From positions 1-64,000 of IMG/VR virus record IMGVR_UViG_3300010938_000281: DNA of 64,000 bases; one strand, 5' to 3'. Below, piece after piece: positions 43,601-51,644 of this stretch. The translations under genes and the position numbers were made by a program. Every line of letters starts with the position of its first letter. The first letter of the stretch is position 1. The stretch comes from a virus. The notes below the pieces were generated by a model. It was not told the DNA's origin. It ran no database searches and saw only the letters and a list, made by a program, of their open reading frames with translations.

Positions 43601-46600
43601 TCTATTAACTCTACTCAAAGCACTTACTTCTTTATTTATTTGTCCAATTATAGCAAAGGACTGCTCTTTAGGGGATGTATCAAGCTGACCTTGTAACTTT
43701 GTAATAGTTGATTCTATTGTAGATTTTTGTGATAATAGACCATCTACATTAGCCGGACGACCAGCAACTAAATTAACTCTAGCGTTTAGACCGGCAATTC
43801 CAGCCTCAAATGATGTTGGTTTATTTCTAAAATTGTTTACTTGCTCTGAAAAATCCTGCTGTCTGTGCAGAATCTCCAAATCCATATCAACCTTCTTGTT
43901 TTGTAGGTCAATTATCTTATTAAAAGCATCGCTAAAAGCTTTTTCTTTTTCGTTTAGGTGTGTAGCTGCATCGTTAAATATCTTAATAATATGACTCAGC
44001 TTTGGACGTACTTGGTCGGCAAACTCTAATGGATAATCAGCGGCATGTCTTAACCTTTCCTCTTCAACATTCGGACCTAATTTTTCTCTAATTACAGTAA
44101 GTAAAGAGTCTAACGCTCTTTTGTCTGTTACTTCAAATCTTTTAGCTATTTTCTCTATAGCGTCTTGAGGGTCACCTCTATCAGCACCCTGCTTAATAGC
44201 CTCTTTAGCAAACTCGTTAATAATGTTAGGTAACTTATTTACTATTGAAACGGTTCCGGTTAGCTCGTTAAGTATATCTTCATCTTGGGTAATACCGCGA
44301 GCGTTTCTGATTAAATCAGAATCATCACCGCGAACCTGTCCAGAGGCGGCTTTCTCAAATATCTGAGAGCTTTTAGTATTAACGGAAACACCAGTACCAC
44401 CAGTAAGCAGAGCAAATTTATTATTTATATTTGTTGTGAATTTTTCTATACCTTCTGATGCAGCCTGAAACGCTGATGCTAGAGCAACTAATCTATCAAT
44501 ATTCTTAAATTCTAATTCTCTTAGTCTATTACCAAAAGCTATACTATTATTTTCTTTCTTTTGAGCCTCTATAGTCTTGGTTATACTTTCTTCTAGTAAC
44601 TTAATTGGTATACCGGCCATAATAGCAAAGTTAAGCAGGGCGCCTTTAGTCTTATTATTAAAATCTTCAAGAGTGGCGCTTTCTTTAGCTATATTATCAA
44701 AGAACTGCTCTATGACCTGCTCAGAGCTTTTAATCTGCGCCTTGACATCTTTCCTATCATCTGGTTGTCCGGATAGAAAAGTTGTAACGGATTCTTCAAG
44801 AGTCTGTATTACGTCTTGACTGACCTCTTTTGTAGATAATTTTCCTTTACTAAAAAGCTCTAGTCCGTTTCCGAATTTTTCTAGTTGTTGATGTATCTTA
44901 ACAGATTCTAGTTGTTTTTTTGCCGAAGAAAGAGATGTGGTATATCCTATTACAGCTCCGGTTAAACCACCTAAAGCTGTACCAACACCAGGAATAATAC
45001 TACCAATAAGCGCTCCTGTAGCAGCACCAGAAAGCGCTCCGCCAGCAGCGGAAAGATGTGTAACATCTTCCCCTTTAGCAATTCTATCACTCGCATGAGA
45101 TGATAGAAATTCTCCACCAACACCAAGACCGGCAGAAGCGAAAGCTCCAGCTTTTGAGGCAAATCCTAATAGGTTTTTAGCTCCGCGTAGCCGTGCAGCC
45201 TTATTAATCCTACTCTCTCTAAGACTATCTTTAGCCTGTATTAAAGCTGCGGCGGCTGGTGGTAAACCTGTAACGTCAGTAGGTACGAACTTTCCTCTAG
45301 TTCCAAAATCTGGTCTAATTATCTTACTACCAAGAGAACTCGACGCTAGTTTAGAAACCAACACGTTATTTATTTTACTGCCAACATTACTACTATTAAA
45401 TGATTGTAGTAAACTACTAAATGTAGTAAACCTAATCGTCAATTGTCCAAGAGTGGATGTAAATTTACTAATAGACGAATCAGCGCCGGCTAGGTTGTTA
45501 CTAAATGTCTGTAGAAATGCGAATCCTGCAAAGTTAGCAAGGGGATTAGATGCGATATCAAGACCCTTACTTACAACACCACCTTTTGCATACTTATTTA
45601 TCTTATTAAGATTACCATAACCAATTTTCTTTGCGGCATCCTTTGTTACAACAAACTCGCCCGGAGTTAATAGTGATGGTACAGTATCTCCATGACCGAA
45701 ACCGCCTACAGCGCCACCGGTTGCAAATTTCTTGATATTTGGTAAGAATCCTAAATTACCAGTCTTATCTCCATAACGAAGACCTTTATTAAACAACGAC
45801 AACTTAGCCTCGTCAATAGAACCAGCTTTAGCATCAGCCGGATATAGAATTTCGTTACCAAACAACCTAGATAGATTTTCCTTAGTTTTACCACCGCCAT
45901 AAAAGTCAAAAATTTCGTCGTTTTTACCCTTAATAAAATCAGAAGAGGCGCGTCTTATGATAGCTTCAAAAAACTGACCTTTAATAGAGGCAATGGCAGA
46001 AGTAGAAATAAGTTGGTCTAGGGGTGGCGGTTCTTTTGGGTCTATATGAGTATCTTGGCCAAGTGTATCTAAGATAACTTCGTCAATACCAGTCTTAAAT
46101 TTTTGTTCAATACGCTTATCAAATATAGAAGAAGCTTGCTCATTAAAACCAACGATAGGAACCTTATAGCGTAGTTTATCTTTTGGGCCTATCCCGTGGT
46201 CTTTGAATATTCTAAGTACGGACATTTCGTTTCCGCCCTTACGGGCAATAACCCCGGCCTCGTTTGTAGATTCTACCTCTGTTTTGTTAGAAACCTTAGG
46301 TACAATAAGCGTAAATGGAATTTCGCCAACATTATAGATACCGTCAGCACGAGCTTGTTGAGCTTCTTTCTTTCTTGTAGCAATAGCAGCCCTTGCAGCC
46401 TTACGCATTTGGCTGTTTTGTTCACGTATACTTAGACCCTTGAAACCTTCAGCGTTAGCAGGTAAGTTTCCTTGTACTGGATGAATAGCATCTTCTGGTT
46501 TTACAGGTCCGGTAGGATTAGCGTATTTAGCAACCTTACTCAACCCGGCAGGACCAAGATTCTTAACAGCCTTTTTGTTAAGTACGAACTCGCCCGGAGT

Positions 46601-48019
46601 CAACATAGCTGGTACTGTATCACCACTACCATGACCGGGAACCATACCACCACGAGAGAATCCAAAAATCTTACGATTGAAACCCTTACCAAATTTAGCT
46701 ACGTTGCTACCTAGAGCAAGCGCTCCAAAACCAGATAGTAATGGAAGAACAGGTTCAAGATTTTTTGTAAGCTGAATTAAAGCACTAGATAGAGCTAAAG
46801 CTCCTTCTATAAGTCCACGAAAAGCCGTGTTGTTTGTGATAGTACGAATCAGGTCAGCAAACTCTTCCTTAACCTTTTGAATCTTAATAGCTAAAGCATC
46901 TTGTGCTATAACAGCATCTTCTGTTAAAGAATTACCCCCACGTAGAGCGATATTCAAAGCCTTCTCAGAAACGGCGAACTGTTGAATTAAAGGTACTACT
47001 TTTGATACTTGACGGAAACCACCAAGTTCTTCAACAACTTGACTGAATCTAGGACTTGTACTATCCAGGTCTTTAAGAGCCTCGCTAATTCTCTTAATAG
47101 CCTCATAAGGCCCAACGAAGTTACCCTCTACTGTGCGTAGGTCAACCCCTAAACCTTTGAAGAAGTCTTGAGTCTTAAGTCTCTGAAGTCTTGTGAAAAT
47201 TGTGCGGAAACCCGTAGCGATAGATTCTGCGGATTCACGAGTTGTCTGTCTAACAGATGTAAACAGAGCGATGAATTCATTTAGATTACCACCAGCAGCC
47301 TCAAAAGCACCACCGGCACGACGAACAGCAACAGAAATATCGTCAGATTCAACAGCGAAAGCGGCTGCAACCCTGTTGACCGAACTTAGAGCGCCCTCTA
47401 AATCACCGGCCTGAACCTTAAACTGTTGCATAATAGCAATTGTAGCTTCGGTAGTATTTTTAATATCACCGAACGTAGCAGAAACACCCGTCTTAGCTAG
47501 GGTGCGCAGGGCTTTCTCAACGTCCTTTGTTGCAAGACCGGCCTGTGATAATGTAACCGACGCCTTCAAGATTTCACTAGAAGATACACCAAACTCAGTA
47601 GACAGCTTTGTTATTTCTCTCGATAGAGACCCTAACGATTTTAGAGATTGTCCGGTAACCTGAGCAACGCGAACAAGTTCGCGGTCAAACTTAATAGCCT
47701 CATCAATACCAGAAGAAATAGCCTGAGACAGCTTAATAAATCCGCCGGTAGCAAAAGTAAAAGCACCATAACGACGAATAGCTAAAGCGGCTTGTTCACC
47801 GAAACGCTCAATATCGCTTGATGCGGTCTTTGCAGCCTTAGAAGAATTCTTAAGATTTGTATTCAGCCCATTAAGCTGTTTCTGGACTTGAGACGTATTG
47901 ATAGTAATATTAACCTTAACACCCGTTAATCCACGGTTGATTTGGTCAACAATTGCTTTCACTTGTCCACTACCAGGACCAACTAATTTGAGTTGGGCAG
48001 TCAAAACAAAACGAGCAAT
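40661..48019 (-). CDS. Tail tape measure protein, apparent ATT start
   Basis: About 2452 residues, the largest gene. Its N-terminal third is alpha-helical with the tape-measure core (LSREITKLSTEFGVSSSEILKASVTLSQAG; VAAAFAVESDDISVAVRRAGG). The middle has a Gly/Ala hydrophobic segment (AGGALSGAATGALIGSIIPG). Three copies of a GDTVPAMLTPGEFV module occur. The TTG at 48004 is a possible start. ATT at 48019, 8 bases after AAGGAG, is better placed and gives MARFVLTAQLKLVG, a natural N-terminus for this family. At 0.15 nm per residue the tail would be near 370 nm. Confidence 0.85.
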   Translation of the reverse strand: MARFVLTAQLKLVGPGSGQVKAIVDQINRGLTGVKVNITINTSQVQKQLNGLNTNLKNSSKAAKTASSDIERFGEQAALAIRRYGAFTFATGGFIKLSQAISSGIDEAIKFDRELVRVAQVTGQSLKSLGSLSREITKLSTEFGVSSSEILKASVTLSQAGLATKDVEKALRTLAKTGVSATFGDIKNTTEATIAIMQQFKVQAGDLEGALSSVNRVAAAFAVESDDISVAVRRAGGAFEAAGGNLNEFIALFTSVRQTTRESAESIATGFRTIFTRLQRLKTQDFFKGLGVDLRTVEGNFVGPYEAIKRISEALKDLDSTSPRFSQVVEELGGFRQVSKVVPLIQQFAVSEKALNIALRGGNSLTEDAVIAQDALAIKIQKVKEEFADLIRTITNNTAFRGLIEGALALSSALIQLTKNLEPVLPLLSGFGALALGSNVAKFGKGFNRKIFGFSRGGMVPGHGSGDTVPAMLTPGEFVLNKKAVKNLGPAGLSKVAKYANPTGPVKPEDAIHPVQGNLPANAEGFKGLSIREQNSQMRKAARAAIATRKKEAQQARADGIYNVGEIPFTLIVPKVSNKTEVESTNEAGVIARKGGNEMSVLRIFKDHGIGPKDKLRYKVPIVGFNEQASSIFDKRIEQKFKTGIDEVILDTLGQDTHIDPKEPPPLDQLISTSAIASIKGQFFEAIIRRASSDFIKGKNDEIFDFYGGGKTKENLSRLFGNEILYPADAKAGSIDEAKLSLFNKGLRYGDKTGNLGFLPNIKKFATGGAVGGFGHGDTVPSLLTPGEFVVTKDAAKKIGYGNLNKINKYAKGGVVSKGLDIASNPLANFAGFAFLQTFSNNLAGADSSISKFTSTLGQLTIRFTTFSSLLQSFNSSNVGSKINNVLVSKLASSSLGSKIIRPDFGTRGKFVPTDVTGLPPAAAALIQAKDSLRESRINKAARLRGAKNLLGFASKAGAFASAGLGVGGEFLSSHASDRIAKGEDVTHLSAAGGALSGAATGALIGSIIPGVGTALGGLTGAVIGYTTSLSSAKKQLESVKIHQQLEKFGNGLELFSKGKLSTKEVSQDVIQTLEESVTTFLSGQPDDRKDVKAQIKSSEQVIEQFFDNIAKESATLEDFNNKTKGALLNFAIMAGIPIKLLEESITKTIEAQKKENNSIAFGNRLRELEFKNIDRLVALASAFQAASEGIEKFTTNINNKFALLTGGTGVSVNTKSSQIFEKAASGQVRGDDSDLIRNARGITQDEDILNELTGTVSIVNKLPNIINEFAKEAIKQGADRGDPQDAIEKIAKRFEVTDKRALDSLLTVIREKLGPNVEEERLRHAADYPLEFADQVRPKLSHIIKIFNDAATHLNEKEKAFSDAFNKIIDLQNKKVDMDLEILHRQQDFSEQVNNFRNKPTSFEAGIAGLNARVNLVAGRPANVDGLLSQKSTIESTITKLQGQLDTSPKEQSFAIIGQINKEVSALSRVNRALDILAKDTTALSHGFKELEQEEKKRRFRGGLVGTAVFGGVEEQQNLSQTILHTQRAIAAGHNINVVPADERRNVEEFLRNAGETQLGDRSAKKHLEEIVRNQLTLGDKFFNGGKGGPEAIEKNIQAFVDGGLTKRQEALIEQMQKFTEDQNKISEVIGNSFVDGAKNIEDGILRANQLFIAELKRIFLEEERFKIDKELGANDAKAQALQEVQNTIKQLSRGNEGLAIPELLVKKQRAADFFAQHAKDVETNRTFSPAFTEISNRLERNKTLSVQREVAKTPEELDSIDKQIRLNIARIKTTSKSVQGLGGVFEAVDTNKIDNVLGLGISPSAVRANVTATKKALDKARFETPNADINLNPEELRSRGKTIQAQIDIIKKSNITSTTELSEKMALLAKSNSELLTPYNQLTEGINTLNKTIRESQPINRAGGGCVPGQGSGDTVPAMLTPGEFVIKKDAAKKIGYDQLYKMNKYATGGKVRKRSYPAEGELGKVKTIEQIKKDALTPSEGLGPKFDGEFDRIEIRPGYKISSKRAREIQESIRSRNKAILARRKAINPFIPDEDVPRGGINLTDEERDNLGIRRKNNITGRSKEVLERLGIGIGQINGKKVSKEEAAADRRARINAVKEAGVINKQRRQDAVDRVNNAKAPKDAAVNPETGVNLQIERNRRKLSSYRTLARLNGRPDPLARERSLPISTGKAPGSAPSMMERRTYAYDTNEDLDDRIARLKSDLDDRDMRRKEKSLTNYLTARTNANRISTFGNGKSGYLAKAAKPLNISPHVPLKPFDYSRKEGLSQSQLRVVGYDKLSGSLRGQYNEIIDKHRDIEKQRDEFFAGSKNRLKKFDVGSSLVPNTGAAIVHQGEGIIPKEPWREIISLLENLSNSSGRTNAGNGIRAFSSVIQGFEASLNKAAQSLSKINLPSEITLTANHKVEVIMNGAEVLARMVPQMQEYVVSAVDKAFTNFIKDNDLQLKKPGM
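42205..42290 (-). repeat. Tape measure module, copy 3 (GDTVPAMLTPGEFV)
   Basis: Encodes GSGDTVPAMLTPGEFVIKKD and then AAKKIGYDQLYKMNKYATGG. Related copies lie at about 45600-45700 and 46540-46640. The three share GDTVP, LTPGEFV, a K-K-A pair and a following NKYA or KYAN. Similar segments occur in other phage tape measure proteins. Confidence 0.7.
45600..45700 (-). repeat. Tape measure module, copy 2 (GDTVPSLLTPGEFV)
   Basis: Encodes GHGDTVPSLLTPGEFVVTKD, then AAKKIGYGNLNKINKYAKGG. Closest to copy 3 in its second half. Confidence 0.7.
46540..46640 (-). repeat. Tape measure module, copy 1 (GDTVPAMLTPGEFV)
   Basis: Encodes GSGDTVPAMLTPGEFVLNKK, then AVKNLGPAGLSKVAKYANPT. First half identical to copy 3, second half diverged. 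Confidence 0.7.
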
Positions 48020-48732
48020 TTTTTGGACTCCTTAAATTGAATGTACTGCTCTTTAGTATTATCACCATAACCATATGTACGATGAAATTCGACATGGCAC
48101 GACTTACAAAGACAAACGCCATTATTTACGTCGAATCTTTTTTCTATATATTTATTCCAAGCGTCTAAATGATGAGCGCAAATTTTACAATTAGTTTTAC
48201 TACATATATTACAGGTATAATTATATTTTTTATATATTTCTTTGGTCCACATTTCAGATTCTAATATACCACGTTTTGTTCTATCAATAGAATCTCCAAG
48301 ATAACTTGGATGGTTTATACCCTTTTGAAACGGATGTAACTGTAATAATCTATTTATAGCTATCTCAACATCTAAACACCCACAAGATTTAGTATTATTA
48401 TTTATTATACGATTTAATGGTACTTTACATGTTTTTCCACAGTCACATTTACATATCCAAACAACAGAACCTCCAATTCGACTATTGGTAAATTCTATAG
48501 CTGTAAGCTTATTAAATTTCTTACCAGATATATCTTTCGGTCTTCCTCCACCATTTAAGCATCCACAGGATTTTGTTAGACCGCAAGCAACACTCTCAAA
48601 ACAAGACGTAAATATATTACCACAAAAACATGTAAAATTATGTTTAGCTTTTTTATTTATATAATTACCAATAAGTTTTAATCCTACCGACCCAATTCTA
48701 TTTTGAGCTTCTATCTGTGTTAATTTCTTCAT
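48001..48732 (-). CDS. HNH homing endonuclease inserted upstream of the tape measure gene
   Basis: 243 residues. Two zinc knuckles (CFCGNIF with SCGCLNGG; CKCDCGKTC with SCGCLDVE) are followed by a classic HNH nuclease: YTCNICSKTNCKICAHHLDAW, then VNNGVCLCKSCHVEFHRTYG (His-His and Cys pairs). An intrinsic terminator lies just upstream on the same strand. Its end overlaps the tape measure start by 19 bases and contains that gene's AAGGAG, so the insertion preserved or reshaped the ribosome site. Appears intact. Confidence 0.85.
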   Translation of the reverse strand: MKKLTQIEAQNRIGSVGLKLIGNYINKKAKHNFTCFCGNIFTSCFESVACGLTKSCGCLNGGGRPKDISGKKFNKLTAIEFTNSRIGGSVVWICKCDCGKTCKVPLNRIINNNTKSCGCLDVEIAINRLLQLHPFQKGINHPSYLGDSIDRTKRGILESEMWTKEIYKKYNYTCNICSKTNCKICAHHLDAWNKYIEKRFDVNNGVCLCKSCHVEFHRTYGYGDNTKEQYIQFKESKKLLVLF

Positions 48733-48747
48733 TTACCTACCTAAAAC

Positions 48748-48797
48748 AAAAAAGGTAGCCTGCACCAGAAACCTTCGCTTCTAGCATAGACTACCTT
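48748..48797 (-). terminator. Intrinsic terminator between the 281-residue tail protein and the HNH gene
   Basis: On the minus strand AAGGTAG pairs with CTACCTT around a loop that contains a smaller AGAA/TTCT hairpin, followed by T6. It separates the gene at 48818 from the HNH and tape measure genes. Those then need readthrough or a promoter inside the HNH region. Confidence 0.65.
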
Positions 48798-48817
48798 AGT
48801 TATATCCTATCCGTTCT

Positions 48818-49663
48818 TTATACTTCACCCAATTCCTGAGAAGGCTCTACGCTTGATACCGGTGTTTCTTGTACTTCTTGGGTTGCAGGCTTTTCAGCAT
48901 CCTCATCGTCCAAGAAATCTCCAACCTCGGTCTTACGTTCCTCTACGACAGGGTTATTATCTTTATCGACTATATTTCCTTCTTCGTCGATTAAGTTACC
49001 AAGTCTATCAATTAGGTGTCCATCAGCGTTAATTAGACGCAGCTTCTCATCAATATACTTAAACTTAGCCAAGAATTTATTTTCTATATTATCACGAAGC
49101 ATATCTTCGGTTGTGCCATATAGAAGCACTTTTAGAGCGTTCGCGGCTTCATAAGCGTATGGTTCATCCTCAGCTTTACCACGATAGTCGTCTATATCCT
49201 TAAATACACTTTTCCCATCTTCTAGGGTAGCACATCTTGATACAAGAAAATCAAAGTTAGCATTTTCTACTTCGTTTTCAAGAGTATGCTCATCCAATTC
49301 ATTTATAGCCATAAGGGCAATAAATAACAGTGTACGAGTATCTTTAAGCTCCAAAGCAATTCTCTTACCTTCAGATTTCTTAATACCGCCCTTAGTTAGA
49401 ATATCCTCCAAACGTTTAATCTTATCAGTAAGCTCTTTAATTTCAGCTTCTTCTTTATCAGACAGTCTACCCGAATCTCTTAAAATCTGTCTTACCTGTT
49501 GTCTTGTAATAAACGCGGGTTTTCCATATTCGTCCTTACGGAGCAAAATTTGGGAAGCTACAGAATTAGCGTACAACTTAGCTTCCTGATTATCTCTAGC
49601 GTTCGGCTTACGAACGTACAAAACAACCTCTACGCCTTCCTTATCCTTCGATGTTACCTTCAT
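48818..49663 (-). CDS. Tail assembly protein (chaperone position)
   Basis: 281 residues. The N-terminal VTSKDKEGVEVVLYVRKPNARDNQEAK resembles the start of proteins preceding the tape measure gene. A Lys/Glu-rich helical middle (IKELTDKIKRLEDILTKGG) and an acidic C-terminus with a repeated 'D-G-x-L-I-D' stretch (INADGHLIDRLGNLIDEEGNIVDKD) follow. It lies between the tube protein and the tape measure, the usual place of tail assembly chaperones. No frameshift fusion with the neighbour is obvious. Confidence 0.5.
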   Translation of the reverse strand: MKVTSKDKEGVEVVLYVRKPNARDNQEAKLYANSVASQILLRKDEYGKPAFITRQQVRQILRDSGRLSDKEEAEIKELTDKIKRLEDILTKGGIKKSEGKRIALELKDTRTLLFIALMAINELDEHTLENEVENANFDFLVSRCATLEDGKSVFKDIDDYRGKAEDEPYAYEAANALKVLLYGTTEDMLRDNIENKFLAKFKYIDEKLRLINADGHLIDRLGNLIDEEGNIVDKDNNPVVEERKTEVGDFLDDEDAEKPATQEVQETPVSSVEPSQELGEV

Positions 49664-49970
49664 TTGTTCCCCTTGGTCTTGCTTTAACTTGCATCTGATA
49701 GCGATAGAGTCTTAGCTTAATATCGAAATGCTCGAACTCTTCTTCCATTTTACGCTTTTGTTTATTACCGGTGTCTAAAATCCTACTCCTTAGTTCCTCG
49801 TATCTATTATACCACCCTTGTTCTTCCTCAGTCTTATTTTTAGACTTATGATTCCATAATTCCCCAAGTATTTCCTCTACAGCACTTAAAGCGCCAATCA
49901 TCGTAGTCTCTACATGCTTTTGGCTTAATAACTTAAGACGATTAGCCACCTCCCTATTCTCTCTGTCCAT
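49641..49970 (-). CDS. Small helical tail assembly protein
   Basis: 109 residues, overlapping its downstream neighbour by 23 bases. Almost entirely helical and charged (NREVANRLKLLSQKHVETTM; EELRSRILDTGNKQKRKMEEEFEHFDIKLRLY). No motif. Likely an accessory of tail assembly by position. Confidence 0.5.
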   Translation of the reverse strand: MDRENREVANRLKLLSQKHVETTMIGALSAVEEILGELWNHKSKNKTEEEQGWYNRYEELRSRILDTGNKQKRKMEEEFEHFDIKLRLYRYQMQVKARPRGTNEGNIEG

Positions 49971-49972
49971 AA

Positions 49973-51028
49973 CTACCTTCCCATTTCGTTGTTAGTTTGC
50001 ATCATCCTTAACTTCTGTCTTATATCCGGCATATCGGTATCTTTAGCAATACCCAGTCTAGCTACAGTATCCAGTCTGCTCTTAACAATTCCTCTAGCCA
50101 TCTGACTATTAAGATTGTAAATCTCTTTAGCTTCTTCCTTAGTTATTGGTTTGTGTGGGTCTTTACCACTAGCAACAACAAATATTTCCTCGGAATTTCT
50201 AGCAGCACCAAGTCTATTCTCAGCACCGTCTAATTCTTTACCCCTCTTTTTTTCATCTCTCTTAAGTATTAACCATCCATCTAAAGCATCATCACATCTT
50301 ATTATATCGTCGTCTGGACAATCGTCGTATTCTCGTATATTGTCATACATTGTACTCCAACCGACAAGTCTCTTTTGGTCATCGTTTAATGAATCGGCGG
50401 AGATATCAAATAAAGCACCGGTCTTTTTAGAAACAGACCATATATCAGACCACGGATGATTACGAGCGAGATATCTTAAAATTGTATCATCAATATAGTT
50501 ATCATTAAGATACACCATGATTGTTTTAATATCGTACTTATCCCAATCACAACGTTTATCATCTTCAAATGTTGAATTTTCTATAATATACTGTAACTTT
50601 GCAAATATCGCCAAACCCTCAGCCGTAAGATAATTATACTGAGTTTTTTTATTATAAAGGTCGCTAACTTCCTTCTTAGCTCTATTCAAGTAAAGATAGG
50701 TTTGATTAAGTTCATTCTTGTGATAAAAACAATGGTATATTTGCTTTTGGAAGTATTCGATATGTTTTGGAAGAACATCGGTAAGTTGCTTTGTATCTTC
50801 TTCTGTCCACGCCCCGATTTCTAACATTAAATCCAACAATTCATCTTCACAAATAACCTCGTTTTCTATCGCTTTTTTATATGTATCAACATATACTATC
50901 TGAGATTCGTATAAGCATTTTTTTGTAGGAGAGCGTATCTCTAAGTTATTGTATTTTAGGTATCCGTTTATAATCCTATAAACAAAAAGCTCCCTAGTAT
51001 AACTAGGAATAGAAAATTCTTTATACAT
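49973..51028 (-). CDS. Unknown tail-region protein
   Basis: 351 residues. Helical, with SIPSYTRELFVYRIINGYLKYN at the start, a middle Cys/Trp-containing stretch (CDWDKYDIKTIMVYLNDNYIDD; NHPWSDIWSVSKKTG), and a basic C-terminus. No recognisable family. No strong ribosome site; the upstream 30 bases are very AT-rich. Sits between the LAGLIDADG relic and the small helical gene. Confidence 0.5.
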   Translation of the reverse strand: MYKEFSIPSYTRELFVYRIINGYLKYNNLEIRSPTKKCLYESQIVYVDTYKKAIENEVICEDELLDLMLEIGAWTEEDTKQLTDVLPKHIEYFQKQIYHCFYHKNELNQTYLYLNRAKKEVSDLYNKKTQYNYLTAEGLAIFAKLQYIIENSTFEDDKRCDWDKYDIKTIMVYLNDNYIDDTILRYLARNHPWSDIWSVSKKTGALFDISADSLNDDQKRLVGWSTMYDNIREYDDCPDDDIIRCDDALDGWLILKRDEKKRGKELDGAENRLGAARNSEEIFVVASGKDPHKPITKEEAKEIYNLNSQMARGIVKSRLDTVARLGIAKDTDMPDIRQKLRMMQTNNEMGR

Positions 51029-51058
51029 ATTAATATTTTTTATCTTATATTTTGTATC

Positions 51059-51531
51059 TATAGATAAAATTTATTGTACTTGCGAGATAAACAAAAGCCT
51101 TTATTATAAATAATATCTATAAAACAATCTAAATCACACTTTCTTCTAACACACCAATAACAAAAATCGAAACCACCTACATTGTATTTTTTAGAGTTTA
51201 CTATTCTACCAAAACCGAAAAATTATTAATCTGTGTGACTATTTTCCAGCTTTTTTAACATATACTACACTCAAAATCATTCCTATTTTTCCTAGTATAT
51301 ACGCATCCGTCACCATCAAAATATCCACGTATAAAGTCCGGCTTCCAAATATCCGGCACAAACCCCATTGTTTCATGCCTGGTTTTGCGCGGAATAACTC
51401 CAAAAGAAACTAATCTATCTATCATATATTTAGAAGAATATGACACCCTAATCATATTTTTATCATGATATCCAATATGAGCATCGTTACATAGAAAACT
51501 ATACAGTATTGTATAGATTGTTCCGTCTTCT
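51059..51531 (-). pseudogene. Relic of a LAGLIDADG homing endonuclease
   Basis: In one frame (51531-51255) the DNA reads DGTIYTILYSFLCNDAH, then MIRVSYSSKYMIDRLVSFGV and PDFIRGYFDGDGCVYTRKN, a LAGLIDADG repeat (RGYFDGDG). After a stop, another open stretch (about 51231-51059) reads GGFDFCYWCVRRKCDLDCF and GFCLSRKYNKFYL, which looks like the typical L-RKY-KF end of such enzymes. The start is missing and frames are broken, so it is dead. It fills the gap between the tube gene terminator and the next tail gene. Confidence 0.65.
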
Positions 51532-51560
51532 TTAATCTATCCGCTATACCCTTATAATTC

Positions 51561-51578
51561 CCTTATAATATACTACAC
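51561..51578 (-). promoter_or_regulatory. Candidate late promoter element upstream of the LAGLIDADG relic
   Basis: The minus strand has GTGTAGTATATTATAAGG, a longer version of the GTGTAWWAW element seen at other late genes. Confidence 0.3.
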
Positions 51579-51601
51579 CTGTGAACGAAAATAATAAAAT
51601 T

Positions 51602-51617
51602 CCCGGCTGTTATGCCG
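51602..51617 (-). terminator. Intrinsic terminator after the tail tube gene
   Basis: Minus strand CCCGGC pairs with GCCGGG around a 6-base loop and is followed by an AATTTTATTATTTT tract. It closes the highly expressed tail tube gene, 28 bases after its stop. The palindrome could work in both directions, but only this strand is T-rich. Confidence 0.7.
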
Positions 51618-51644
51618 GGAACTAATATTCCTAAAACACAGGCG

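Noticed and set aside
44577-44819. Several open frames of 60-110 codons opposite the tape measure and tail genes
   Set aside because: They are antisense shadows of long genes with no ribosome sites or coding composition.
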